A DNA stretch of 50,873 bases from Lachnospiraceae bacterium (GTDB lineage: Bacteria > Bacillota > Clostridia > Lachnospirales > Lachnospiraceae), in the NCBI GenBank assembly GCA_029005135.1, contig JAQXFO010000009.1, forward strand, positions 1 through 50,873, in the 5' to 3' direction. The position numbers and the translations under genes were made by a program. The notes beneath the pieces were generated by a model. It was not told the DNA's origin. It saw only the letters and a list, made by a program, of their open reading frames with translations, and ran no database searches. Of this stretch, positions 44,701-50,873 are shown piece after piece; the first letter of the stretch is position 1, and each line of letters begins with the position of its first letter.

Positions 44701-45475
44701 CGATCACAAAGCGTGACAGCCCGTCGGTTTCAGAGACAGCCAGCGGAACGACCGCCTCCTCAACGACCTGATCACCGGCGCCCAGATACATCTTGTCATA
44801 GGCGTTTGAATTCATGACCAGTGTCAGGGTGTTGGCATAAGTGTTGGAATTCGGACCCCCGACCGTGTAGACCGAAGCCTCATTCACCTTCAGCATGGCG
44901 ATGCTGTTCTCGACCGTCAGGGCCATGGTTCCCTTGTAATCATCCGTCACCAGAGTCTTTTCCGCCATATCCAACACAAAAAGACGGGGATAGAATGCCG
45001 CTTCCAGTGTGCCGGAACCCTCTTCGTAGGCGGTCAGTTTGGATTTACTGACAGACACCATCGGTATCTCCACCGGTCCCGATGAGAGATCGGCTGTCAC
45101 CGGAACCGCGAATTCATACTTACCGTCGGCATTGACGCTGTACGCCAGCCAGCTGTCCTTCTGATAACCGGCGGCTACCGCCTCTTCATAGGTGCCGGGA
45201 ATCAGATACTCATAAGAAGTACCGGACAGCGCCACCTTCAGCACCGTCCCATTCTCATCGGTCTCCAGAGAAGCCGAGGCCGCTTTAAACATGCCGGTGT
45301 TATTGGTGATGGTCAGAACCTCCGCGGTGACACCGTTGATCCTCTCTTCAGCTTCCGATGCCGGTGCTTCCTGCGCCGGCTGTGACGTCGGCAGCGATTC
45401 TGCCAAAACCGTCACACCTGACATCGACATCACCAGCGCACCGGCCAGTAGGATGCTTATGCCTCTTTTTATCAT
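41711..45475 (-). CDS. Large secreted CWB2 cell-wall protein with repeated NEAT-like modules
   Basis: A 1254-residue exported protein. Signal peptide (MIKRGISILLAGALVMSMSG, cleaved near ALA/ES at 25-26). Then two modules (about 52-170 and 183-298) with NTGMFKAASASLE ... YLIPGTYEEA and TLTLVMNSNAYDKMYLGAGD; two FIVAR-like helical spacers (about 300-370 and 487-545) around a Cna-B-like strand domain (about 374-485); three more modules (about 548-655, 672-800, 810-925) repeating MFKVAEASL and FFIGTAEAA; and three CWB2 cell-wall binding repeats (GDTRYETA, GANRYETA, GRDRYETS; about 935-1254). The modules resemble NEAT-type ligand-binding domains. With the cobalamin riboswitch in its leader it may capture corrinoids at the surface; that is inference. 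The start at 45475 has AAAGGAG. Confidence 0.87.
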   Translation of the reverse strand: MIKRGISILLAGALVMSMSGVTVLAESLPTSQPAQEAPASEAEERINGVTAEVLTITNNTGMFKAASASLETDENGTVLKVALSGTSYEYLIPGTYEEAVAAGYQKDSWLAYSVNADGKYEFAVPVTADLSSGPVEIPMVSVSKSKLTAYEEGSGTLEAAFYPRLFVLDMAEKTLVTDDYKGTMALTVENSIAMLKVNEASVYTVGGPNSNTYANTLTLVMNSNAYDKMYLGAGDQVVEEAVVPLAVSETDGLSRFVIDIPKDSMETAVNAAFHSAKKDRWYTRKITVSRAEGKLILTDNAADYTAVDEALATVPADLSGYTEESAAAVEQAVAAVVYGKAADEPGAAEAIAAMAEAITNAVANLTEKPAADDFGFTCQASFWDESKAFATVSFTDVTVRLTDSEGNVIIEETSPDVVGLYSVNHLDAAKTYTLELSREGYAVAEKGEWNTALGRYEYTFTGEDVYSVQVTAENDGNNFIGTFVQKPQALADALAMVPADLSIFTDSTAAALTAAVEAADEKETAESVVNAMAEAIVAAVQALIPRDGVYEAAKVTTDKLSTDSRRLYVKDGQMYLKCLMKSLSYDRAYAGTAEAAPEDEIGWILPNAKNGTTSAGKEACYFVFPVASLSTVFDTACRSASKQTWYGYSSIVEAASLTPTDELNTDPYYYEETLRVTNMTAMFKVAEASLGISGDGSRILNLSIASTSYPYLVKGLYDDVLENGYDPDNWIAGTPAEVLKNDVLTAGYRYQIPVLEDETLMNIIAVSGSHLTKYLAGTEDLGRSLFGRYLLLDAEAMTLETGDYHDESPYTLKAADTRIPASAAVMTTVGTPASNNYAMTLTLSFTEDTLSAFFIGTAEAAAAAEAAGETTVEVIADRTLSVSLRKNLTGGTLACDYLDQVVTVSFKSADGWFETSLFVDTENRSALIGEPERRFVTVAGDTRYETACAIAVSAYETAHGAGASPDTVILVKGNDFPDALSANAYAGVTGLPILLTSTARLSEPVRTLLTGRWDSVKNVVFIGRGFASAVTDSLKACGVTGFRTIAGANRYETAAAVFDAVIAADPTVDTVLVATGAKAADALSASAMSYSEHYPVLLAHSNGAVDAATLDRIRRAGIKNVILLGSEATVSSEAAAGKTSVRLGGRDRYETSRLIADYYTEECGASITDGTGFAHGSDAHYPDALVGGQLMGQTRNPILLISDSATYREGVTDYVRAAMGGSQSAGSSFYFLGYVGENKGNGNFAMITETIAAG

Positions 45476-45580
45476 GCTCACTCCTTTTCCCGGGCATAAA
45501 AAACGCCCGTCATCCGCTGTATCGGTCCCGTCTTCGACCGATCCGGGGTCACCCCCTGACATAAGATGCACAGGCTGTTG

Positions 45581-45613
45581 AAAACACCGGCAGTCCATAA
45601 CCTGAACTGCCGG
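45581..45613 (-). terminator. Hairpin with U-run in the riboswitch expression platform
   Basis: In the RNA CCGGCAGT pairs with ACTGCCGG across an 11-base loop and is followed by TGTTTTC. It lies between the riboswitch and the gene and is a candidate regulated terminator. A second hairpin (ATCGGTC-8-GACCGAT) lies further downstream. Confidence 0.6.
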
Positions 45614-45665
45614 CGCACCAGTATCCGTCTATGATTATCCACGGAGAACTCGTCCGCCTGCTTGT

Positions 45666-45961
45666 GATCCCGAACATGGTAATTCTCCTGACTTGCGTTT
45701 TGAAAACATAACCCGGAAACGTCATCTGACATCTCCGCGCTCTGACCCCTGTTTTCCTGGCCACCACCTGTCTTCTCACAGAACTCTGCAATGACGGATT
45801 TTCATCCCCGCTGTCCCTGACAGCATCGGTATGGCCTAACGCTCACAGTGCCGGTCGCGTGGGGCTTTGCACCCCTTTCCTTTCTCATGCGTCTCCTGGC
45901 GCGCGGCACTCACGGCCGCTCCCGCTTTTGCAGAAACGCATTACGTGTTCGTTATCGGATC
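45666..45961 (-). ncRNA. Cobalamin (adenosylcobalamin-type) riboswitch
   Basis: A long closing stem pairs 45961 inward (GATCC, CGAACA, GTAAT, then TGCGTT) with the 3' end (AACGCA, ATTAC, TGTTCG, GGATC at 45666). Inside, GGAAAGGGGTGCAAAGCCCC and then CGACCGGCACTGTGAGCG (45840-45880) match the conserved core GGGAA-GGTGAAAATCC-CCCGC-ACTGTAAGCG. CAAGTCAGGAGAATTACCAT (45676-45695) matches the B12 box. The spacing and order are those of the family. Such elements usually switch genes off when coenzyme B12 is plentiful. The 538-base gap 45476-46013 is filled by promoter, riboswitch and expression platform. Confidence 0.92.
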
Positions 45962-45983
45962 TGTATTTTTTAAAGTAATTAAA

Positions 45984-46013
45984 ATTTTATCACCACAAAA
46001 AAGGGTTTGTCAA
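45984..46013 (-). promoter_or_regulatory. Promoter of the cobalamin-riboswitch transcript
   Basis: TTGACA (46008-46013) and TAAAAT (45984-45989) on the - strand with an 18-base spacer, in an A/T-rich island. Transcription would start about 15 bases before the riboswitch. Confidence 0.75.
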
Positions 46014-46907
46014 TTACGGCGTCCCAAACTGTTCCTTCAGGAATGCGATACCCTGTTTCATGCAGGCGATGCGGTTCTCCATCGACGTATCCTCCACCAG
46101 ATTGCGCCACATACGGAAGTTGTACGTCGCCATATCGTCAAAGGTAAAGACACATTCCATGGTAATCGTATTGTCGTAACCGATCTCCTTCAGCGTCTCG
46201 CCGATATCGTGCCAGTTGACCCGGGTGTTGTGGAAGGGAATACCGCGGTTCGGTTCCGAGACATGGAACTGGCCGATGTGGCCCTTCGCGCGCCGGATGG
46301 CCGCGCAGAGGTCATCCTCCTCGATGGACAGGTGGAAGATATCCAAAAGCAGCTGGCAGTGATCGCTGCCGACCAGCTCCCGGAACGCCAGGCCTTCCTC
46401 GACGGTATTGATAATGTAATTTTCAAAACGATTCAGGATCTCCAGGTTAATAACGATGTTGTAATCCTCCGCCGTCGGCATAACGCGGCGCAGGGATTCG
46501 ACAGCGTTCATGGTGCGGTCGTACTTGACCTGCGGTGTGATGACGTCCTTATAATAATCATTGGGCCAGTTGCTGTAGAGAACGCCGCCGATCTCGGTGC
46601 CGCCCAGAAGTGAGGCCGCCTCAATGGCGCGCTTCAGGTGCTCCTCTGCATAATAGCTGGCAAATCTATCGCCGAGGCGCATATCAAGCCCCGACGGATA
46701 GCCGAAGCAGAACAAAAGCTGAAGGCCCTGATCCTCGGCCAGTTTTCTGATTTCCGCTGTTTTCTGACGATCCCCCATCAGAGCCTCATCCGGCGGTCGA
46801 AATTCTACCGTATCGGCACCGGTCTCCTTCACCTGTCTGAAAAAAGTCTTCAGATCAGCCGGATCAAAATAATGACCCCAGGTCATGCGATGAACACCGT
46901 ATTTCAT
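46014..46907 (-). CDS. Tagatose/psicose 3-epimerase-like sugar isomerase (TIM barrel)
   Basis: A 297-residue member of the xylose-isomerase-like TIM barrels. The four metal ligands of ketose 3-epimerases are in place: Glu in VINLEILNRFE, Asp in LLLDIFHLSIEE, His in GQFHVSEPNRG and Glu in ITMECVF. It would interconvert ketohexoses or related sugars (for example fructose and psicose). It lies downstream of the sugar ABC importer and a cupin, fitting uptake and conversion of a rare sugar. Its stop abuts the promoter of the next transcript. Ribosome binding site GAGGGAG. Confidence 0.88.
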   Translation of the reverse strand: MKYGVHRMTWGHYFDPADLKTFFRQVKETGADTVEFRPPDEALMGDRQKTAEIRKLAEDQGLQLLFCFGYPSGLDMRLGDRFASYYAEEHLKRAIEAASLLGGTEIGGVLYSNWPNDYYKDVITPQVKYDRTMNAVESLRRVMPTAEDYNIVINLEILNRFENYIINTVEEGLAFRELVGSDHCQLLLDIFHLSIEEDDLCAAIRRAKGHIGQFHVSEPNRGIPFHNTRVNWHDIGETLKEIGYDNTITMECVFTFDDMATYNFRMWRNLVEDTSMENRIACMKQGIAFLKEQFGTP

Positions 46908-46942
46908 AACAACTCCCTCAATTCTTTCTTAAATGAAAAACA

Positions 46943-46968
46943 AGTCTGCCGTGTTGCCACAGCAGACT
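46943..46968 (-). terminator. Terminator after the cupin gene
   Basis: AGTCTGC pairs with GCAGACT (inner part GTG/CAC) and is followed on the - strand by TGTTTTTC. It lies between the cupin and epimerase genes, so the epimerase depends on read-through or an unseen promoter. Confidence 0.7.
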
Positions 46969-47000
46969 CATCTCCGTATCTCAAATGATCAGACTTCCGA

Positions 47001-47402
47001 TCAGGCCTTGTACAGAGCCTGGATCTCTTCGATCTGGGCAGCTGTCAGGCTGATGACATCGCTGTTTTCCATGCTTGTGTTGGAATCTTCGATGAGGATC
47101 ATCTTGGTGTCTTTGGTTGTGATGGTGTTGTGCCACAGCGTCGCCGGAATGTTATAGACCTTGTTCGGCTCCATGACTGTCTTGGAGAAGGCCAGGCCGT
47201 TCTCCGTCTCAACGGCAGAAATCAGTGTGCAGGTGCCGGCGATCAGAACGAACAGCTCATCTGTCTTGTTGTGACGTTCCAGGTTATCGATACCTGTGAT
47301 GTCATTGGCCGGCTTCCAGTTCTTGATACCGACTGTCCATTTTTCGTTTTCGAATACGCGCTGCATGCCTTCACCGCTGAATTCGTAGTTAAGAATCTGC
47401 AT
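47001..47402 (-). CDS. Cupin-fold protein of unknown function
   Basis: A 133-residue single cupin: ERHNKTDELFVLIAG (first motif) and MEPNKVYNIPATLWHNTI (second motif). It resembles small sugar-pathway cupins that act as isomerases or sensors. No stronger assignment is possible. Ribosome binding site GGAGGGA. It is flanked by terminators on both sides (47478-47505 upstream, 46943-46968 downstream). Confidence 0.75.
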   Translation of the reverse strand: MQILNYEFSGEGMQRVFENEKWTVGIKNWKPANDITGIDNLERHNKTDELFVLIAGTCTLISAVETENGLAFSKTVMEPNKVYNIPATLWHNTITTKDTKMILIEDSNTSMENSDVISLTAAQIEEIQALYKA

Positions 47403-47477
47403 AATACTATCCCTCCGTAAAACCTTCTTAAATGTATGATGATGTGAAAAAATGACACCGTCATCTTTTCTCTGAAA

Positions 47478-47505
47478 AAGGGGTCTGGGATAGCCCAGAC
47501 CCCTT
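47478..47505. terminator. Terminator of the sugar-binding protein gene
   Basis: Perfect 12-base arms (AAGGGGTCTGGG / CCCAGACCCCTT) with a four-base loop; on the - strand five T follow. Confidence 0.88.
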
Positions 47506-47536
47506 CTGTTACTTATGATATCTCTCTCGAAAAGAA

Positions 47537-48853
47537 TCAGCCGTGAAGAGCGGCGTTCATCTCAGCAAGAGCGTCTTCGGCAGTCATCTGACCCAGCAGG
47601 GCAGCCTGGTTTGTCGGTACCCATGTGTTGTTGATGAAAGCAGAAACAGTTTCTGTAGACGGCAGGATGCCGGCAACAGCGGTCGCCTCAGCGGAAACAG
47701 CCTGATACTTGTTAGCGGCGAATTCTTCTGTCGCTGTCACGTTGTCAGTACCAAGGCCCTTGCCTGTGTGCTTGAACCATGCTGTACCGCCTTCACCGGT
47801 GGTCATGTAGGTGTAGAAGTCCCAGGCAGCGTCTTTGTTTTCGCACTTCTCATAGATAGCCAGTTCTGTGTCGCCTGTGCATGTCCACTGACCCTTGTCA
47901 GAGCCCGGGAACACGAAAGCGTCGCAGTCATCGCCGTAGGTGTCGATCCAGTTCTGAGAAGAACCGATGTGGTGGATGATCATAGCGACCTGACCTGTGG
48001 CGAATTCGTCTTTGATTTCAGCGAAAGCGGCGTTGACGGAAGCTTCCGGAGCCCAGCCGTTTTCATAGATGCTCAGATAAGCCTTGTAAGCTTCAACAGC
48101 TTCCGGAGTTGTCAGATCATCCCAGGAAGCGCCGTAAGCATACAGGAAGTTGCCGAGATGTTCCTGACCGCCGCCGGCACCACGCATACCATAGCCGTAG
48201 ACGTCAGTTTTGCCGTCGCCGTCGGTATCCATTGTGCACTTCTCGCAGACATCGAGGAACTCTTCGATCGTGGTCGGAACTTCGACGCCGGCGGCAGCGA
48301 AGATCGACGGACGATAGTAGACATACAGCGGTTCCAGAGTCCAGGGCAGGATGTTGATTGTTTCAGTGTTGGTAGCGCTTCTCATAACATCCCAGGCCGC
48401 ATCGCTGATCTGACCCTTGTCAGCCCAGCTGTCAACATAGGAAGTCATGTCGGCCAGAAGGCCGTTGGCCACGTACAGGCTGCCGGATGACGCTTTGAAG
48501 TTGGAGATATCCGGGCCGCCGCCGCCCATGATGGTTGTGAAGGTGTCTTCCATGAAGCCGCCGCTGTTCCACGGGAACTCTTCGGCTGTCACGGTGATGC
48601 CTTTGCCGTTGGATTCGTTGTAAGCTTTAACGATATCCTGGATGCAGGCGCTGTCTTCGGGTGAATCGGCCCAATACCAATAGGTCAGGGCAACCGGTTC
48701 GGATGATTCCTCAGCCGGAGCTTCGGATTCAACGCTGCTTTCTGCGGTGCTTTCAGCCGGAGCCGGAGCTTCGCTGGAGCTCTGAGAAGAGCCGCAGGCT
48801 GTCAGGCCGAGAACCATAACGCCTGTCAGCACGAGTGCTAAAACTTTTTTCAT
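47537..48853 (-). CDS. Sugar-binding lipoprotein of an ABC importer
   Basis: A 438-residue family 1 extracellular solute-binding protein. Signal peptide with lipobox GLTAC (Cys 20), an acidic Ser/Glu/Ala linker to about 52, then LTYWYWADSPEDSACIQDIV and YNESNGKGITVT typical of MalE-type binding proteins. It delivers a sugar to the two permeases encoded upstream. The exact sugar is unknown; the nearby epimerase suggests a ketose or an oligosaccharide containing one. Ribosome binding site AAGGAGGAAG. Confidence 0.93.
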   Translation of the reverse strand: MKKVLALVLTGVMVLGLTACGSSQSSSEAPAPAESTAESSVESEAPAEESSEPVALTYWYWADSPEDSACIQDIVKAYNESNGKGITVTAEEFPWNSGGFMEDTFTTIMGGGGPDISNFKASSGSLYVANGLLADMTSYVDSWADKGQISDAAWDVMRSATNTETINILPWTLEPLYVYYRPSIFAAAGVEVPTTIEEFLDVCEKCTMDTDGDGKTDVYGYGMRGAGGGQEHLGNFLYAYGASWDDLTTPEAVEAYKAYLSIYENGWAPEASVNAAFAEIKDEFATGQVAMIIHHIGSSQNWIDTYGDDCDAFVFPGSDKGQWTCTGDTELAIYEKCENKDAAWDFYTYMTTGEGGTAWFKHTGKGLGTDNVTATEEFAANKYQAVSAEATAVAGILPSTETVSAFINNTWVPTNQAALLGQMTAEDALAEMNAALHG

Positions 48854-48884
48854 TTCTTACTTCCTCCTTGTTGTTATCTCTCAA

Positions 48885-48909
48885 TCCCGCCGCCGCCATG
48901 GCGGCGGGA
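48885..48909 (-). promoter_or_regulatory. Intercistronic GC hairpin before the binding-protein gene
   Basis: A nine-base stem CCCGCCGCC / GGCGGCGGG with a five-base loop and no T-run, between the MalG-type permease and the binding-protein gene. Such stems often mark mRNA processing sites that let the binding protein be made in excess. Confidence 0.5.
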
Positions 48910-48941
48910 ATAAGCACACGGTTAATAAATGATGCGGAGCA

Positions 48942-49781
48942 TCAGCCCTTAACGGCACCGGCTGTCATACCGGCAACCAGGTACTTCTGGGCAAAGAAGA
49001 ACATGATGATGACCGGAAGGCAGGTGATGATACCGCCGGCGCAGAGCATACCCCAGTCAACACCCAGCTGACCGATCAGCGTGCTCAGGGCCACCGGGAT
49101 CGTACGGCTGGCCGGGTTGGTCATCAGAGAAGCCAGAGTGTATTCGTTCCAGGCCTGCATGAACATGTAGACACCGGCGGCCAGAAGGCACGGCGCCAGA
49201 ACCGGCAGGAAGATCCGGAGGAAGGCACCGCGTCTGGTGCAGCCGTCAACGAGGGCGGCTTCTTCCAGATCAAAGGGCACGTCACGGATAAAGCCCTGGA
49301 TCAGCCAGACCGAGAACGGAATGGAGAAGGTCGCATAGGCCAGGACCATACCGAAGTGGCTGTACAGAAGACCGAGGGAACTCATGATGGAATACAGCGG
49401 GATCATCAGAAGAACCGTCGGGAACATGTTGTTGGAAAGGAACAGGCACATCAGGATCTTGCGGCCCTTGAAGTCATAACGGGCGAAGGAGTAGGCCGCC
49501 AGGGTGGAAACCACCAGAGACAGCACCGTGGTGCCGACGGCAATGATCAGCGAGTTGCCCATGTACTTCAGGAAGTTGAAGTAACCGAACAGATCCTTGT
49601 AGTGCGCCCAGGTAAAGTTGGCAGCCCAGTACTGCACCGGTTTACTGATGATGTCGGCATCCGGCTTGACCGATGTGACGAACATCCAGTAATACGGGAA
49701 CAGGATAAACAGTGTGAAAAGAATCAGGGGCAGCCAGATCTGGAAGATACGGCTTGCTTTGAATTTTTTCTTACTCTTCAT
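48942..49781 (-). CDS. MalG-type sugar ABC permease
   Basis: A 279-residue permease with about six membrane segments. The ATPase-docking EAA loop is clear (DLEEAALVDGCTRRGAFLRIFLPVLAP). It pairs with the MalF-type permease 14 bases upstream. No ATPase gene is linked, so a shared MsmK/UgpC-type ATPase encoded elsewhere is expected, as is usual in Firmicutes. Confidence 0.92.
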   Translation of the reverse strand: MKSKKKFKASRIFQIWLPLILFTLFILFPYYWMFVTSVKPDADIISKPVQYWAANFTWAHYKDLFGYFNFLKYMGNSLIIAVGTTVLSLVVSTLAAYSFARYDFKGRKILMCLFLSNNMFPTVLLMIPLYSIMSSLGLLYSHFGMVLAYATFSIPFSVWLIQGFIRDVPFDLEEAALVDGCTRRGAFLRIFLPVLAPCLLAAGVYMFMQAWNEYTLASLMTNPASRTIPVALSTLIGQLGVDWGMLCAGGIITCLPVIIMFFFAQKYLVAGMTAGAVKG

Positions 49782-49795
49782 TTTCTCGCCCCCTC

Positions 49796-50701
49796 TTAAC
49801 TCTGCTTAAAGGTACTTCTCAGGTACGGGATCGCCGCGAACAGCATCAGGACCGTCATGATGATGGCCATCGCGGAGGCGTAGCCGAGGTTCAGGACCTT
49901 GCCTTCCTGATATGTCAGAACGGCGATGGTCGTTGTGGCCTTGGCCGGGCCGCCGCCTGTCAGGTTCAGGATGATATCTACGGAGTTGCAGACCCAGATG
50001 ATACGAAGGAGCAGTGTAACGAACAGTGTATTCTTAATAGAAGGAATCGTAACACGGAAAAGCTTCTGCAGCTTGGTGGCACCGTCGATGTCGGCAGCCT
50101 CCAGCATCTCACCGGAGACACCCTGCAGAGCGGCCAGGATCATCAGGGCGAAGAACGGAATGCCCTGCCAGACCAGCGTGATGATCGTCATCGGCATCGC
50201 CAGGCTGACATTGGACAGGAAGTCGATACCTTTGTCCAGCACCCCGAGTTTGATCAGAAGATCGTTGATGACACCGAGTTCGCCGTTGTACATCCATCTC
50301 CAGATAAGACCGATCAGAACACCGGAGGTGAGCCACGGGATCATCTGCAGTGATCTGAACTCTCCGCGGAATTTAAATTTCTGATTGAGCAGCAGCGCCA
50401 GAAGAAATCCGAAGAAGAACTGGAACCCGACGCCGAAGAAGACCCAGATCAGCGTTCTGCCGAAGGACGGCCAGAAATTCTTGTTGGCGGTCAGAATATC
50501 GACGTAGTTCTTAAGACCGATCCAGGCAGTCCTGTTCGGGTAACGAAGGTCATAACTCTGGAAGCTGGAAATCAGAGCCTTCGCAACGGGAATAAAGACG
50601 ATGCAGATCATGATGATCAGCGCCGGTGCCAGAAGAAGGTAAGGGTTGATATCGACCTTATGCCTTTTTCTGGGCTTCGTGTTAGTAGCTTTCATAGACA
50701 T
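49796..50701 (-). CDS. MalF-type sugar ABC permease
   Basis: A 301-residue permease with an N-terminal basic stretch (KPRKRHKVDINPYLLLAPALI), six membrane segments and the EAA loop (EMLEAADIDGATKLQKLFRVT). First gene of the sugar operon. The start at 50701 (MSMKAT) has GGAG eight bases upstream; ATG 50695 behind GGGGA is equally possible, while the open frame to 50761 overlaps the operator and is unlikely. Confidence 0.9.
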   Translation of the reverse strand: MSMKATNTKPRKRHKVDINPYLLLAPALIIMICIVFIPVAKALISSFQSYDLRYPNRTAWIGLKNYVDILTANKNFWPSFGRTLIWVFFGVGFQFFFGFLLALLLNQKFKFRGEFRSLQMIPWLTSGVLIGLIWRWMYNGELGVINDLLIKLGVLDKGIDFLSNVSLAMPMTIITLVWQGIPFFALMILAALQGVSGEMLEAADIDGATKLQKLFRVTIPSIKNTLFVTLLLRIIWVCNSVDIILNLTGGGPAKATTTIAVLTYQEGKVLNLGYASAMAIIMTVLMLFAAIPYLRSTFKQS

Positions 50702-50746
50702 TTCCCCATCTCCAACAGTGTTATGTGTGAAACGCCCCTCCCTTAT

Positions 50747-50760
50747 TGTAAGCGCTTTCA
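50747..50760. promoter_or_regulatory. cre / LacI-type operator of the sugar operon
   Basis: TGTAAGCGCTTTCA fits the catabolite responsive element consensus TGWAANCGNTNWCA exactly and has the CGCT-type centre of LacI-family sites. It lies about 40 bases downstream of the -10, where bound CcpA or a LacI-type repressor would block elongation. Confidence 0.8.
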
Positions 50761-50797
50761 CACTGTGTCGAGAGCACCCTTTCAGATGTTCCCCTCA

Positions 50798-50826
50798 AGT
50801 ATAATATTGTGAAAAAAATATGTCAA
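50798..50826 (-). promoter_or_regulatory. Strong promoter of the sugar importer operon
   Basis: TTGACA (50821-50826) and TATACT (50798-50803) on the - strand with a 17-base spacer in an A/T-rich region; near consensus. Confidence 0.85.
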
Positions 50827-50873
50827 CCGCCCTTTTTGCATTTGATATTTTGCACATTTTTTTGAAATAAATT

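Noticed and set aside
45478-45732. An 84-codon open frame on the - strand before the surface protein
   Set aside because: It lies inside the cobalamin riboswitch and its expression platform and has no ribosome site; the RNA structure explains the region better.

Overview
The window looks like chromosome from a GC-rich anaerobic member of the Clostridia (Lachnospiraceae-like). The signs are Ser/Glu/Ala-rich linkers behind lipoprotein signal peptides, CWB2 cell-wall repeats, low-GC promoter islands in otherwise GC-rich DNA, strong AAGGAGG ribosome binding sites, and a carboxyspermidine-type polyamine operon. I see no tRNA, rRNA, transposase, phage or CRISPR sequence.

Region 1 (1-1570) holds a MATE efflux pump on the + strand, ending in a terminator shared with the next operon. 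Region 2 (1593-26617) is a catabolic island, mostly on the - strand, that looks built to import and take apart a nitrogen heterocycle, most likely a purine or purine nucleoside. Its parts are a BMP-type nucleoside ABC importer with two paralogous binding proteins, a three-subunit molybdenum hydroxylase, a PreA-like reductase, a dihydropyrimidinase, two SsnA/MtaD-type amidohydrolases, a YgeY-like M20 hydrolase, a flavin reductase and an Fe-S flavodoxin. It also carries small proteins of unclear role (a FolB-like T-fold protein, a cupin, a TIM barrel) and, most unexpectedly, a homologue of methenyl-tetrahydromethanopterin cyclohydrolase (Mch) coupled to an unknown 207-residue protein. A GntR/UTRA regulator lies inside the island. 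The same dyad, ATAGGTWGWACCTAT, occurs just downstream of the predicted -10 of three promoters: the regulator/hydroxylase operon, the importer operon and an FGGY sugar kinase. These appear to form one regulon.

Region 3 (26663-31285) holds a four-gene amine/imino-acid dehydrogenase set (DAO-type FAD subunit, disulfide-oxidoreductase-type FAD subunit with ferredoxin domain, BFD-type and 2Fe-2S subunits) downstream of a FucO-like iron alcohol dehydrogenase. Region 4 (31472-39958) holds a NUDIX hydrolase and then a polyamine operon (speA, speE-like, carboxyspermidine dehydrogenase, carboxyspermidine decarboxylase, aguA, aguB) followed by an RsuA-type pseudouridine synthase. About 300 nt of leader RNA ending in an intrinsic terminator precedes speA; I could not assign it to a known riboswitch class. 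The operon has a SpeE homologue but no speD.

Region 5 (40022-46013) has a YhcC-type radical SAM protein, a small unknown protein, and a 1254-residue secreted CWB2 surface protein whose mRNA starts with a complete cobalamin riboswitch (closing stem, core and B12 box all visible). Region 6 (46014-50873) has a tagatose/psicose 3-epimerase-like enzyme, a cupin, and a sugar ABC importer (two permeases and a binding protein, no ATPase) driven by a strong promoter with a cre/LacI-type operator.

The best candidates for new biology are the Mch-containing heterocycle island with its three-site regulon, the speA leader RNA, and the cobalamin-controlled surface protein.
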